64,000 nt of DNA from Leptobrachium leishanense (GCA_009667805.1 CM019067.1:159917049-159981048), one strand, 5' to 3'. Positions 11,700 through 23,560 are shown, counted from the stretch's first letter. Made by a program: numbers and translations. Notes: generated from the sequence alone by a model not told the origin.

Positions 11700-12190
11700 A
11701 ACCAACACACGAACTGTCTATTGGTTTACATGTCTGTAGGTTTACTTTAGAATGTTTGACCAAGGAATACCATATTAGTTTCCAAGTCTTTAAATGTATT
11801 TTAAAATATTTGATTCAAGACCATTCCATGCCTTTCATCCCTGTAGCTCTTTACTAAATTGATATATTCCATTGGTTTCCAGGTCATCGACTCTACTTTA
11901 GACTTACTCAAGAACTTTACATTAATTGTTCAAAGCTCTACATTAGAATATTTTACACAGAAGCATTCCATTGGTTTCGATGTTTAATATTCCAACGATC
12001 CACTTCTATAATTCTATTCCAAAACAGCTGAACTGCTTCTACCAAGCTGTTTAGACCGACTCAAGAACTTTCCATTAATTTGTATGTCCACAGCTCAACT
12101 TTAAAATATTCTACATAGAAACATTCCAAGGTTTTGATGTTGAACATTCTATTGATTCACCTCTACAATTCTATTTTAGAACACCTTAAA
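11700..12190. repeat. Degenerate tandem repeat, period about 153 bp
   Basis: The block 'actcaagaactt(t/c)(a/c)cattaatt...agctc(t/a)ac...ttagaatatt(t/c)tac(a)ca(t)agaa...cattcca' occurs at about 11906 and again at about 12059. A more diverged unit precedes them ('tactttagaatgtttgaccaaggaataccat' region, 11740). Words such as 'attctat', 'ttggtttc' and 'cattcca' recur in phase. Copies are clearly old. No protein motif. Confidence 0.55.
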
Positions 12191-12904
12191 CGGTCCTTCT
12201 TCAATTTAGCTTTGATAATACTAGTAGCTGTATGAACAGTATAATTACAGGATGCCTTTTTCAGTGGAAGGTACCTTCAGGAATTATCTGAGAATATTAA
12301 GTAGATAAGTGAGATATTTGGTAGTTATAATGTATAAATCTAGACAGAACTGGCTGTGTAGAAGAGCATCTGCCGAATCCCAGTGATATTCTGAGTAATC
12401 CCACAGAAAATATTTTACATGTAATTCGGAGGAACACACAAGCGTTCTGTATGTGTTCAATAATATTATGTATGAAAATACATGACCTGCAGCCTTTTTA
12501 TATTGAGTTATAAGGTAAAATATGGACAATGTCTAAAGCAAAATAAATTTCACAATAATGACATTACAGGCTGAGACTTCATGAAGACTACACACTCTAT
12601 AGGAATTACCAATCTGAAATGCTTCCAAATATCTTTCATTCTTTTTCTTAAATATCAACATAAACATCCAGAATTGGAAAGGAAACCATAGGAGAAGGGT
12701 CAAAATACAGGGAAATAGCTCTTAGATTTCATGAGTCCATAGGAAATCCCAAAACACGCAACTGGTACGTAGTTACTGTTTACCACTTTTTCAAAGTAAT
12801 GCATGTATTTATTTTTCCAAAAGCAGAAATTTGTGTGTTGAATTTATCCTCTTCCGCCCAACATCAAGCTAAGTTTAAAGGCACCATTAGCTTTCCGATA
12901 TTAA
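12191..12904. other. Unique DNA, nothing recognised
   Basis: AT-rich sequence without recognised repeats. Open frames here are short and featureless. Confidence 0.45.
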
Positions 12905-13140
12905 AGGGGTTATTCAGAGTTAGCCGATCTGTCCCCGAAACTGCACTGAACGGTGAATTTCCCCATACGGTGCACTTTCGTGGCCATTTGGCTGTTCAGA
13001 AAGCAGGCAGTTTGCCAAATATTGGCGAACTGCATGCAAATACAGTGCCTGTTCGACTGCAGTGAAATCCCCCATAGAGAAATAATGGTTAATCTATTCA
13101 GAGAGACACCGAACAGCAGTATAAAGTTGCCAAAATGGAA
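12905..13140. mobile_element. Truncated foldback DNA transposon (TAA-target family)
   Basis: Begins AGGGGTTATTCAGAG after TAA (12902-12904). It continues with family words 'ggtgcactttcgtggccattt', 'ggcagtttgccaaatattggcgaactgc', 'gttcgactgcagtgaaa', 'atagagaaataatggttaatctattcagag'. The same order is seen in reverse at 27665-27865. Similarity stops near 13140, so the right half is lost. Confidence 0.7.
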
Positions 13141-15255
13141 ATATTGGAGTTGGATTTCTCAAATGTCGCTAAATTAAACTGAAGTTAAAGATAGGAAAAG
13201 TGGCCTTCTTTGATACTACATCTTCATGCATCAACTTAGGGTGCACAGTGTCAATCATTCCATCATACCCCATGGTATTTGGAGGTTCATATTAGTGGTA
13301 GTGATCCCATCCCAGCAGTTGTGACTCCCCCAACCCTTTTTATGTTCATACCAAATTCTCCTTTGTTGTTAAACTCAGAGGAGTGATTAAATATTTAAAT
13401 AAAGTTGTGGTCTTGACACTGAAAAGTCTTTCGGTATGGTATCTTTTTACCCCCTTAGGAACAAATATAAGATACATACTATATATTGCTTGATATGCCT
13501 GTCCCTAATAAAAAACATGTAAAAAATAATCATATTTTAAACGTTCGTTGTTTAGCTTTTTAGAAGCTTTTTAGGATTAAAAACCTATTTCACTAAAAAA
13601 GCTAAAAATGTGCAAAATGCTACAAAAATCCCATTTCTTACCATTTATCTAATCAAGTGTTGTGCTCTGACAGACGGTTCCAGGCAAGAAGCCCTAACGT
13701 CAACCTTTCATTCAACAAGTATTCCTAGTATTAACATTGCTTATCAAATACCATTAACTTTGGAAATTAAACTGCTACTGAAGAGCTCCCTGGCTACTTC
13801 AGAAATGCCCCATGGGGTAGACATACCAAAGATTGAAAATCTCTGCTCTAGAAGAAAAAAAAGAAACAAAGAACAATAGGGAATAGCATTTCTCATTTGC
13901 TATGCTAAGTAAAATGTCTGCAGGGCCCTCGATCTGCTGCAGAAATGGATACAGGATTGCTTTTAGCTCCTAACATGATTTGTGGCATGCATATAATGCA
14001 GATGAAGAAGTGAAGCACATTTTCTGTTCCCAGAAACAAATTTGTTTCCACTTTCAATAGCTGGTTATAAAGACACGTTTGGAAATTCTTACAATTAAAG
14101 TGTATATTTCAGAGCCTAATTAAATTATTGACACCCTGAGTAATAGACTTGCATGACAGTGTTTTGTTTCACAAAGATTATAAAATAACATACATTCTTT
14201 TATCTGTTTCTTCGGCTCCATTATTGTCGAGATAATGGAATTTACATTCTTAATTATTTCCACTGTTAGCATGAACCTGCATTAGAAGACATTTCAGAAT
14301 ATTTCAAAGCTTCTTTTGTGTCTTCCTTTTGTTAACATTGTCTTGTATAGTATTTTTTTTATATTACGTTCAAGTTACGCAGATTTGCCATCATTTATGT
14401 AAATGAATAAATGTGGAAGATAATGTGCTAAAAGGCATAAAATGGGACAAAAGCACAAGTTGTTGCCCTCTGAGTATATAGTAAGCCATGTGCACTTAAC
14501 ACACACAATGACCTCACCTTAGAGGACATAATTTAAAAGCTTTTAGGAATTATATATATGTACTTTTAGTTTTCTTGTACTAAGTAACCCTATAAATCAA
14601 TGCAATAATAGCTGTACTGGTACGCTATTCTTGGTGTATAATAACATTTAGTAAGTATGTCAATCCGCTTGTTACACGAAAAAAGCAATTATGTCAGAAT
14701 AATAAACATTGAAGAAGTGTCCTGTAGCTTGGCAGGTCAAGCAGGACTATTTAGATTGTGGAATCCATCCTCCCACCATGAGTTATTTCTCAAGAGGTCT
14801 ACCAGGGTTAAGTAGTGCAGAATGCTAAAAGACATGCACTTGATACAGATACCAAGCATTTTACAAGTTCTGTACAAGCATACAGCATAGAGCTCGTAAA
14901 GTCAGGGCTTGATTAAGGGCTCCATGGACCTTGATTTTGGTGTGCCTCTGCTGTATTCTTCTTTTTTTCTATGCAGCTACACCTCATTCTTCCCATCTTC
15001 CATTGTGTTTTGATGCATTCTTCTCACCTCCCATTGTTCTACTTCGCTGTTCTTCTAACCTCCCATTGTGCCTCCTCCCCATTACTTTCAATCCCCATTC
15101 TGTCACTGCTCCATTCTTCCCCTCATATTACTTTGACCCATTTTTATCACCTTCCATGGTGCCGTTAATCCATTCTTCTTACTTTACTACTGTATTTTTC
15201 CCCTGGTCTACTCACGCACACACACACCTGTATTGTGGTGCTCTGTTATTTATGT
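13141..15255. other. Unique DNA, includes a dense non-repetitive stretch
   Basis: No repeat was recognised. The part from about 13880 to 14450 is moderately complex, rich in TAATTA-type words and pyrimidine/purine balanced, unlike the simple AT-rich flanks. This is the texture of some conserved non-coding elements but is not proof of conservation. The 14960-15230 part is pyrimidine-rich on the plus strand. Confidence 0.35.
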
Positions 15256-15439
15256 CAGTGGTTCCCAACCACAGTCCTTAAGTACCCCCAGCAGGTCATG
15301 TTTTCCAGATATCTGAAGCACAGCACAGGTGATATGATTTTCTGCTCAGTGATTGCAGGATTCAGTCTGCATTTCTCCAAGGTGATCCTCAAAACCTGGC
15401 CTGTTAGGGGTACTTGAGGACCGCGGTTGGGAACCACTG
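15256..15439. mobile_element. hAT-type MITE with 8-bp target duplication
   Basis: 184-bp element with terminal inverted repeats CAGTGGTTCCCAACC and GGTTGGGAACCACTG. Flanks are ATTTATGT (15248-15255) and ATCTATGT (15440-15447), an 8-bp duplication with one mismatch, which is diagnostic for hAT. No coding capacity, so it must have been mobilised in trans. Same family as 3247, 21321 and 37405. Confidence 0.92.
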
Positions 15440-15631
15440 ATCTATGTTAATCTCATTGTATTGGTGGCAATTGGTGCTGCCATAGTTTAGGAGTGTGGCC
15501 CTGGAGCTGAAGCTCCAATAATCCCTATGTATATCTGACCCTGAGTAAAACACGACATTGGCACACTCCTTGTTTTCAAAACCATTGCAATGAAGACATT
15601 CTGTGAGACAAACACCCATATTAACCGATAT

Positions 15632-15725
15632 GAACCCAGGACATACTTGAAAACGAGAGCAATCTCAATGTATCCTTCCTGGTAAAATCCTTTCTAAATA
15701 AATAAATAAATAAATAAATAAAATA
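15632..15725 (+). mobile_element. 3' fragment of a SINE with (AAAT)n tail
   Basis: The words 'cccaggacatacttgaaaa', 'gagagcaatctcaatgtatc' and 'cttcctggtaaaatc' followed by AAAT repeats (15696-15724) match the 3' part of the tRNA-derived SINE at 50285-50482. Related fragments occur at 32005-32080, 34705-34770 and 49450-49530. Confidence 0.65.
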
Positions 15726-16416
15726 TTAGATTTAAGTCTGCATGTTGGTCATTGACTGAGCTCACTTACATAGAGCAGCAAAAAACACAAAACTGAATTG
15801 AACCATAATCCCATAATTAGAATTGTCAATTATAACGTTATCTTCTAACACCTTGAGTTTCTCTTTGCAAGGAACTATCTCTGTGTTCATCCGAAAGGCT
15901 CCAATTTTCACAGTGGGACAAAGAGATATTTTTTTGCTTGTATTTTTCCAGGTATAACATCATTACGCTATCAATATTTTTTTTCTGTGAGAGGTGGGAA
16001 AATTATAACTCAGTCTTGTTTTTTATTCATCAGTTCCCACTACTTTTTGCAGCTTGTACAGAAACGTTGGGTGCTAACTGAAGTTTGCCACTTGCAAATG
16101 GGCTACTAATGTTTGCAAGTGCAGCAGCAAAAATTACTGGACCTCTGGCAAACATTACAGTGTGGAAAACACTATGGGAGATACTCACGAAGCACTGGTG
16201 TTTGCCAAAGTTGCAAAGATGAATATCACTTTTGGTGCATTGTCGACAGCAACTTCAGTGTTTCCACAAAGGGAAATACCAAAGTGCCAGGAGAAACATG
16301 ACTTTATGAAGTGATCTCCATCTTTGTTTGCAACTTTAGCAAACACTGCTGCATCCTGAATAACCCCCTTTTAGCATCAACTTTCATGTTTGAGTACTAT
16401 CTTGCAAGATATTTAC
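15726..16416. other. Unique DNA, possible old repeat at 16080-16375
   Basis: No clear element. The stretch 16080-16375 repeatedly uses 'tttgcaa(c/a)' and 'ggcaaac' words and ends 'gaataacccccttt', reminiscent of the ends of the foldback transposons, but no matching left end was found. Confidence 0.3.
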
Positions 16417-16552
16417 ATTGGATCTCAAACTTTGGCCCCACCCGATGTTAATAGCCTACAATTTCCATAATGATTTGAATGCAGATGACGGCCAGAGAAT
16501 CATCGGAGTTGTAGTTCAGAAACATCTTGGGGACAAGAGTTTGAGATCCCTA
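16417..16552. mobile_element. Small hAT-type MITE with 7/8 target duplication
   Basis: Ends are inverted: GGATCTCAAACTTTGGCCCC at the left and GGGGACAAGAGTTTGAGATCC at the right (the first six to eight bases of the latter being looser). The flanks are ATATTTAC (16409-16416) and ATATTTAG (16553-16560), a 7-of-8 match. The interior has 'tcggagttgtagttcag', common in small hAT elements. 136 bp, non-coding. Confidence 0.7.
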
Positions 16553-16819
16553 ATATTTAGAACACATCTTTATAGGCATCCAAAAGATTGTGTATCCCTG
16601 CCTGATACATTAATTAAAGTTAGCTCAGAAATTGGAGTAGAAAAATGGTATCTGCGTTTATTGACATTACTCAATCTCACTCTGCACGAGGAATCATAAC
16701 CTTCATTCCCTCCTTTAGTGTGCCACCACTGGCTGTTTCTTATAGAACTATTCTTCTGATCTCATCTGACAGCTAAACAACAACAGATCTGATTGGACCT
16801 CAAAAATAAAATACATAGG
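16553..16819. other. Short unique spacer
   Basis: No recognised repeat between the small hAT MITE and the foldback element. Confidence 0.4.
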
Positions 16820-17152
16820 GTTATACCCCTTAACCAATTCACACACTTAGCGCAAATTGGCCACTCACAAACTGCTAATCGATAGAAGGCTCATCTCAGG
16901 TTCCTTTTTTGGATCACCGGTAGATGAAGTGCCTGTTTTGGGAATAAAATGTTGAAAAGTTTCCGGTCAAAGGGCTCTGCTGCCTTTTTACTTTAGTTTC
17001 AACCTTATCCTTTGCCTTCAATTGTGAGCACAAAACAGGCACTTCATCTACCGGTGATCCAAAAAAAAGAACCTGAGATGAGCCTTCTATTGATTAGCAG
17101 TTTGTTAGTGGCCAACTAGCGGTAAGTATGTGAATTGGTTAAGGGGTATAAC
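16820..17152. mobile_element. Foldback element with ~120-bp arms
   Basis: Left arm 16820-16940 and right arm 17031-17152 are near-perfect inverted repeats (words 'gttatacccct', 'ccaattcacacactta', 'ctcatctcaggtt', 'atcaccggtagatgaagtg' recur in reverse complement). The loop is about 90 bp. Differences between arms are few substitutions and one or two short indels. No ORF. It ends five bases before the next transposon. Confidence 0.85.
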
Positions 17153-17587
17153 ACTATCAGGGTTATCCAAAGAGATCCGAATTGCTTGAGAAAGGTAACC
17201 GAAAGCTGAAAATCAACATTTGGTTACCTTTCCTGGCCATTCGGCTATCCAGAGAGCAGGCAATTCGCCAAATCCTGGCGAATTGCCTGCACATACGGTG
17301 CCTGTTCGGTGCCTGTTCGAGGGCAGAGAAATCCCCATGAAAAGCACTGCTTCGGCTATTCAGAGAACACAAACCAGCAGTGAAAGGTTCCCGAAATGCC
17401 CTGTTATTCGGTGGTTTAATTCGGCAAGTTAATTCAGGAGAATCCCATAGGCTTCAATGTTAAAAATATTTCCGTTTTAATTCAATATCTAATAAACCAT
17501 TCATTATAAAATTCTGCAGTAAAGAGTCTCTTTATTTATCTATTTTTTAGGATACTTTAAGCATTTTTCAGATTTTATTTTTTTTAA

Positions 17588-18813
17588 CCCTTTCGCTGCT
17601 GAGCCTTTTCCTGCCCCTGTGCTGAGCTCATTTTTACCGGTTTCGCTCATCATGTTTAAATGCGTTTTGAAGCCTTATTTTAATATATGACCCAGACATA
17701 TTATATATCGTTCTTTCCGGCAGACTGTGCAGATTCATAATATGCCATTATTATATGTATACGTTATGTCATGTCTGTATATTATAACAAGAAATGCAAT
17801 AAAATTTGAATTTTCAATAATTTACAATGTGTAAAGTGTTTTTTTCACATTTTAAAATGCGATCGTTTGCGGTTATATTTTCTATGGGGTGCGCTTGTTA
17901 AAAAAATTAGAAATGAGGAATCGTTACTTTATTTTGGGGAAAATTACGTGGTTTTTAGCAAACGCCCCCCATAGAAAAAATCGTTAGTGCAGCATCATTG
18001 TTCACATTATAATTGAAATGGGAACAATATTGTTACACTAATAAATCTAAAAAAAAAAAAAAAAAATTTTTTTTTTTTAATTTTATTTTTTATTTTTTTA
18101 ATTTTATTTTTTTTTTAATTTTTTTTTTACTTTTTACATGGTCATGTTTGGTATCATTTGGAAAGGCCCCACTCTGGCCGTTCCAATGATAGTAAACATT
18201 AACCCCTAGCTGTCACGGATCGGGAGATAGCGGGTTCATTGGAACCCCCTATCTCCACTATAGGTGGCAGCAAGGGGTTAATTTGAAAACTGGCGCCATC
18301 GCGCTCTGCGCGATGACGCCAGTCATTAGGGGGATATCCCGGAAGCTTGGTCGACATCCAAGATGTCGGCCAGCTCCGGGTAGGGACCGCGATACGGCGC
18401 ATGTTGGCGCCATATCGCGATCCAGCCCCCTAAGGGTTAAAGACAGCCGCCGCTTGGAAGGGCAGGCTGTGCCCTTCCAGGCGGTGCCTGTCTTTAATAT
18501 CTGGCCCGCACGGATGGGGAGGGGGAGAGGTCCAAAGGACCTCCCCCCCCCTCCCCTTCAGGCACCTTCCCTGCAATGGCGGGGGGTGCCTGAAATAGAC
18601 GTCATCGCGCATGCACGATGATGCCTATTGTGCCCGCCTGGGTCCCGGAGGTTGGGCTGACATCGATGATGTCAGCCCAGCCCGGGGGGCCGAGCGATCA
18701 GCCGGAATACCGGCTGATCCCGGGCTGCAAAAGGAGGACACGCTCAGCGCGTCCTCCGCAGCCAAGTAGCAATGCGGTTGGACGCGCTGAGCGCGTCCAC
18801 CGCATTGAAAGGG
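17588..18813. mobile_element. TTAA-target element built of hairpins (nested)
   Basis: Flanked by TTAA at 17584-17587 and 18814-18817. It starts CCCTTTCGCTGCTGAG and ends GCATTGAAAGGG. It is 1226 bp, against 1234 bp for the copy at 56418-57651. The left half is AT-rich with a homopolymeric A/T core (18047-18140). The right half (18145-18813) is a succession of hairpins separated by short linkers, and is CpG-rich. No ORF with known domains. TTAA targets occur in piggyBac and Kolobok elements; I cannot decide between them. Confidence 0.8.
18047..18140. repeat. A/T homopolymer tract
   Basis: A run of A switching to T-rich sequence with scattered A (An then T-rich). The equivalent position in the copy at 56880-56985 is likewise T-rich, so it is a property of the element that has since varied. 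Confidence 0.85.
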
Positions 18814-19256
18814 TTAAAAGTCCGATTTTTTTTCTTTTTTTTGTAAGTTTACTTATTTTTTCTGTAATTTCAGACATTTTCCCTCAGTAGTTTCTTTGCA
18901 AACAGCGTTTCATTTTCACAGATTCACACAAACTATTTTGCTAATTTATTCACCTCCCTCGTCTGCGGTCTCAGCTGCTTCGGCTGCTTCGGCTGTGTGC
19001 GATCGGCTCCTGCTCGGGCTTTTTTTCTGGTTTTCGGCAGGTTAATCCAGATGTTTTTGTGGCTTTTCGGCGTGCATTCGGTGGGTTTTGTGGTTCCTTT
19101 TCGTCGGGTTTGCGGCAGCTTTTCCCCGCAATTCGGGGACCCTGTGGTGCTTGCTGAATACACCGCAGGGTCACCGAAATGGGATCGGCATAAGGAACCG
19201 AATTGAAGAGAACGAAAAGTCACCGAACGTGCCAGGAATCTCTTTGAATAACCCTG

Positions 19257-21320
19257 TATGTATTTTATCTTTGTTTAGTTTTAGATACCCCGTAATATTA
19301 TACCTGATTGGACCTCAAACTGCTCTGCCAATGCTATTGCCAGGATGGCGTCGCCCTGTAGGTAGTTGTGATAGGTATGCTTTTAATGATCCTCCATGCA
19401 AGTGTTTTTGAGACTACGAACTGAGTCATAAACTAATCAAAAGGGATCAATTCTCCAAGAATTATTTCATATTTGTGAATGAGAAAATAATTTTGTCTAG
19501 AGAAGATAAGAGTAAGGTTGCTTCTTAAAAAAAAAACAATAGCTTGCCTTTGGGAACTAATAAAACATTTAAGAAGTTAAGGATTTTTCAAACATTTACG
19601 CGATCACAGCTATTGTTTTCAGAACAAAAATGCAGGTGCAAAATTATTTTTAGTACTACAGTCTGGAACAAGGTTGAAGTACAAGTTTGATAAATTTTCC
19701 CCATGGCGCACTATTCTGGCTGCTCATAGATTTCGGATGCTAAAATGTATTGTCATTTTGTACTTTTAGCCTGCTGGATGCAATGATGCATAATGCAATT
19801 TAAATCTTTATCTAATGCACTCACACTTTACTCAGGAGACCGAAGTGTTTTCTAAATCAAATAATATCTTAGCTCCATATTCCCCAAGGTGGTAAAGATA
19901 ATATAAAGCCAATTAAGTTAGCACTAAATCGTTATATGTATTACAGACAAATGTATATGTACATATATATGTATATATAAAACATATGACATTTAGGTCA
20001 TACAGATTTATATATAGAATCTGTATATATGTGTATATATGCTATATGTAAGTAAATGTACATATGTATAAACATCTCTTAATTAACTGCAACAAATTCA
20101 GTTCCTTTAGAATCTAATTTTTTTCACATATTGATATTATAATATCACAGAGTTGAGCACAAACCGGTATTTAGCAAGTGCACTGCTTAATAAACCAGAA
20201 AACATAAAAAAATATATTCCTTTTAGTAAAACTATTACGAGTTTGAAACTGTGTAACGCTATTTTTATAAAGGGTGATAAATTCACACTATAATAAATAA
20301 ATGTATACTGATTCTAAAGTTATTATTTTTTTTACTAGGAGATACTCAAACGAAAAATGTAGGGTTTATTCATTGAAAAGATAGTTGTGAAGAATAAATA
20401 AAATAATTGCACATTTGAGGTCAATATATCACATCCAAACAGAATAAAAACTCTTGGCCCGTTTTTGGATTAGTAATCCCAGTTGTCTTGTCATCACCAT
20501 TGTCTTGTCGTTTCCCCACAATTCATGGTTTATTGACTACACCTTGAAGTGTAAGGTGCAGAACAGAGAAGAAATAAAGCTTAATAGCTGAAATATATTG
20601 GGTACATTCATTCTTTCCAGGCTCAGCCTGCAATTATCCTAGACACCTAAGAGTATTTAAATAAGTAAAGCAAAGTGCAGGAAATACTCAATCGAGAACA
20701 TAGACAGCTTGATAGCTCATCCTTTGGGATGTTACCAACAGTGGAGCATTTCAAGTAAGCTTTACTTCAGCAGAGACAAACAATTTTATAAGGGCAATCA
20801 AGATCCAAAACACTAGCAAATTCCCTCTACGTGAAAGGATCATGAAAAGATCAGCAATTTCTAAACATTTGGTTTACATCCAACTGTTCCCCTTTGAAGC
20901 CATAAGAAGTCAGTTTATGAAAGATGCTCATCTGAGAAGGGACCGGGCTTCAGGCTCACTCCTTCCGCTTAGGTAACATCAACACCAAAAAAGTATTAAC
21001 TAGATAATATATAATAAATATAAAAAAAGAGAATGTCTGATATTTATTATTCATTGCTTGTGGGGTTAAAGCTGGATTTTGGAGATTGCAAATCGAAAAT
21101 CATAGCATTCTCCTTTGATTCACAGCTTAAAATGAATGCTGTGATCTCTGTACGTATAGGCCATGAAACCCAGGGGTTAGTTTAATGGTTTTCACCTTTT
21201 GAACATCTGACGCAGCTTAAATATGACAGATAACAATGCAAAAATCAGCCAAAACACAACTGACTATGCACACACAGAGAAACAAATCATAAACAATGTC
21301 CTTCTAAAAATTCTCTAGAG
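19257..21320. other. Unique DNA with a TATA/CATA-rich tract
   Basis: Mostly unremarkable AT-rich DNA. From about 19945 to 20072 alternating purine-pyrimidine words (tatatg, acatat) predominate. No supported genes or transposon ends. Confidence 0.45.
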
Positions 21321-21508
21321 CAGTGGCTCCCAACCGCAGTCCTCAGGTATCCCCCAACAGGCCAGGTTTTCCAGATTGCTGAAGCACAGCACAGGTGATA
21401 TGATTTGCTGCTCAGTGATTGCAGGATTCAGTCTGCAGTTCCCCAAGGTAATCCTTATTAAAACCTAACTTGTTAGAGCTACTTGAGGACCGCGGTTAGG
21501 AGCCGTTG
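21321..21508. mobile_element. hAT-type MITE with perfect 8-bp target duplication
   Basis: 188-bp element starting CAGTGGCTCCCAACC and ending GGTTAGGAGCCGTTG. CTCTAGAG lies at both 21313-21320 and 21509-21516, a perfect 8-bp duplication that is itself palindromic. Same family as 15256-15439. Non-coding. Confidence 0.92.
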
Positions 21509-21538
21509 CTCTAGAGCAATACATGAGTCAAACACTAA

Positions 21539-22324
21539 AGGAGATATTCAGTAAACGGCGATCTTGCCACCAAATTGCACTGAGTGGTGAATTTCATTGT
21601 ACGGTGCATTTTCGTGGCATTTCATATACAGTATTAACTAAGCTGTCAATTTGCTACATAATGGTGAATTGACAGCAAAATATGATGCAGTTCGCTGCAG
21701 ATTGCCAAAGAATGTCAGCTGATGGCGATCTTCAGCAACAGGGAAATTGTCCCATAGAGAAGTAATGGTTAATCTAATCATAGAATGCCGAATGGCACCA
21801 AAGTGTCAGTGAAATGGCCTTTATTTTCGGTAATTCAGTTTGACAGGTTTAAACAAACAAATGCCATAGGTTTCAATGTACGTTTTTATCATTTTTTTTT
21901 ATTCAACCGTTTACTCTTCTCATTTTCAACCGTCTTTTTATTTATCTATTTTTTGGAACATCTTCTTGTATTTTTAGGAAAATTTTTGATTCTCAATTTT
22001 TTTTTAAAAGGCATTTTCTTTTATTCTGCAACAGACCTTTTTTTATAGGACCCTTTTTTATTAATTTAGATACAGTGGAATGCATTTTTACTGGTTTAAA
22101 CACCTATTAGAAGAATAGCAGGGTTGTTTTTTTGTGTTTTTTTTGCAGTTTGACGGTGTTCAAGGTCAGTTTGGCGGTTTCGGCGACTCCATTCAGGTAC
22201 ACTTCAATGACCTTGCGGTGAATAGTGAATTCACAGCGGGGTCAACAAAATAGAATTGACGAAGCGCACGAACTAGAAAGCACCGAAATTTCACTGAAAT
22301 GTCAGTGCTTTCTGAATATCCCCT
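21539..22324. mobile_element. Complete foldback DNA transposon (TAA target)
   Basis: 786 bp with ends AGGAGATATTCAG and CTGAATATCCCCT, flanked by TAA on both sides (21536-21538 and 22325-22327). The first third carries the family words 'gtacggtgcattttcgtgg' and 'atagagaagtaatggttaatct'; the last third has 'agcaccgaaatttcactgaaatg'. The transposase is absent. TAA duplication fits PIF/Harbinger-like MITEs. Confidence 0.8.
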
Positions 22325-22838
22325 TAAGAAACCACTAACAGGTCTATTCAAAGAAAGGTGAAACTCAGGAGAATGACTGGAGAAGTGAAAATTCTAGGTC
22401 AAAATAACCAGAAAAATTCACCCATTTATCTCACTTTACAAATCGGCTTCACCTGTAAGTGATGTGACCTGTAAGTGATGTGAACGGAGGTAGTCCCAAA
22501 TTTCATAATGGCGCAGCCAAAAAAAACTTCCCTGGAGGAAGTCCCATCACTCTACATGTCCAATAGAAATCTGCACCATCAATTCTATTGATCCATGAAG
22601 GCCAGCCAAGGGATATAGTAACAATGTAAACATAACCTCTCATTACATTATTGGCAGCACATGTGTGTTAATAAACCATCCTGTACTCTACCTCAGTTGT
22701 GAGCTGCCGATGGTGCACTATGCCATGGTAAAATGCACGACAATTGCTATATTTAATAGTTGGACTTTACAAGAGGATTATCTAGTTTGTGGAAGTAACT
22801 GCTGTGGGAAAACCCAGCATATAGATATTCCAGGCTGA
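22325..22838. other. Unique DNA with a 16-bp tandem duplication
   Basis: The word acctgtaagtgatgtg is repeated back to back at about 22450-22481. No other feature. Confidence 0.5.
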
Positions 22839-23149
22839 TTAAAGGGACATGCATGCTTTGCTAGTGTGCTTTTAAAAACATGCAGTGATTTTTGAATGAG
22901 TCAGTAGTGTCATTCGGCAGGTATAAAAAGCAAGTAAATATGATATTTTTTCATATTACATGCTTTTCTTCCTTGGAGTTTTCCACGCCCACCTCAGGAG
23001 GTATTTTAAGCTAACCAATCAGTACCTATACCTAGGAAGAGCTAAAAACCGCACTGAGCGTGTGCATCTGAGTTGCTCCACCTCCCTTCTGCACTGTGAG
23101 CTGAGGGGAGGGTGGGGCTGAACTTTCACCCCCAGCTACTGCAGAGACA

Positions 23150-23460
23150 GTGACGCAAAGAAATTCATACACACAGGGAGAAAAAGAGACAGCAGAGAGA
23201 GAGACAACAAAGAAAAGCACAGAGACACAGCAAGAAATGGTAAAGAGAGAAAGCAGAGAAAGAACAAGAAAAGGTGCAGAGAAAGAGCATGCGCACAAGA
23301 GACAGCACAAGAAAGAGTGTGAGAGTGAGTGACTGTGAGGGAGTTTGAGTGAGACAGTGAGTATGTAAATCTTGAAAGAGCGCAAGTGAGCGTGTCATTG
23401 GGTGAGTGAGTCAGCATGTGAAAGAGTGTGAGTGTGTGAGCGAGTCAGCGGGTGAGTGTG
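23150..23460. repeat. Purine-rich low-complexity tract
   Basis: The plus strand from about 23155 to 23330 is mostly A and G in GAGA/CAGAGA/AAGAAA words. It grades into GAGTGA/GTGAGT words to about 23460. Long open frames on the minus strand here (Ser/Leu/Phe-rich) are composition artefacts. Confidence 0.85.
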
Positions 23461-23560
23461 TTTTGCTTTCAGTTGCAGAGATGCTAATAATCAGTTCCTT
23501 GGTTTCCCCAGTCTGAGGTCTTGAGCTGCACAGCTTGTGTTAGTTCATACAGTCACCGGT

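Larger units (their letters stand above)
17158..19256. mobile_element. Foldback DNA transposon, 3-bp target, carrying a nested TTAA element
   Basis: Ends CAGGGTTATCCAAAGAGAT and its complement TCTCTTTGAATAACCCTG. Both flanks are TAT (17155-17157 and 19257-19259). The shared body words ('ccattcggctatccagagagc', 'aattcgccaaatcctggcg', 'cgttttaattcaatatctaa') are found in the 886- and 887-bp copies at 27874-28759 and 51667-52553. The extra length is the nested element at 17588-18813. A 3-bp target suggests a PIF/Harbinger-like origin, although TAT is not the classical TWA. No transposase is present. Confidence 0.8.

Noticed and set aside
18283..18621. 112-codon frame in a CpG-rich segment, possible gene with CpG island
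   Set aside because: The segment is the hairpin half of a TTAA element also present at 57 kb, where the frame is not conserved.
23032..23417. Ser/Leu/Phe-rich frames that look like signal or membrane segments
   Set aside because: They are the complement of a purine-rich tract; no conserved motif and three frames are open at once.
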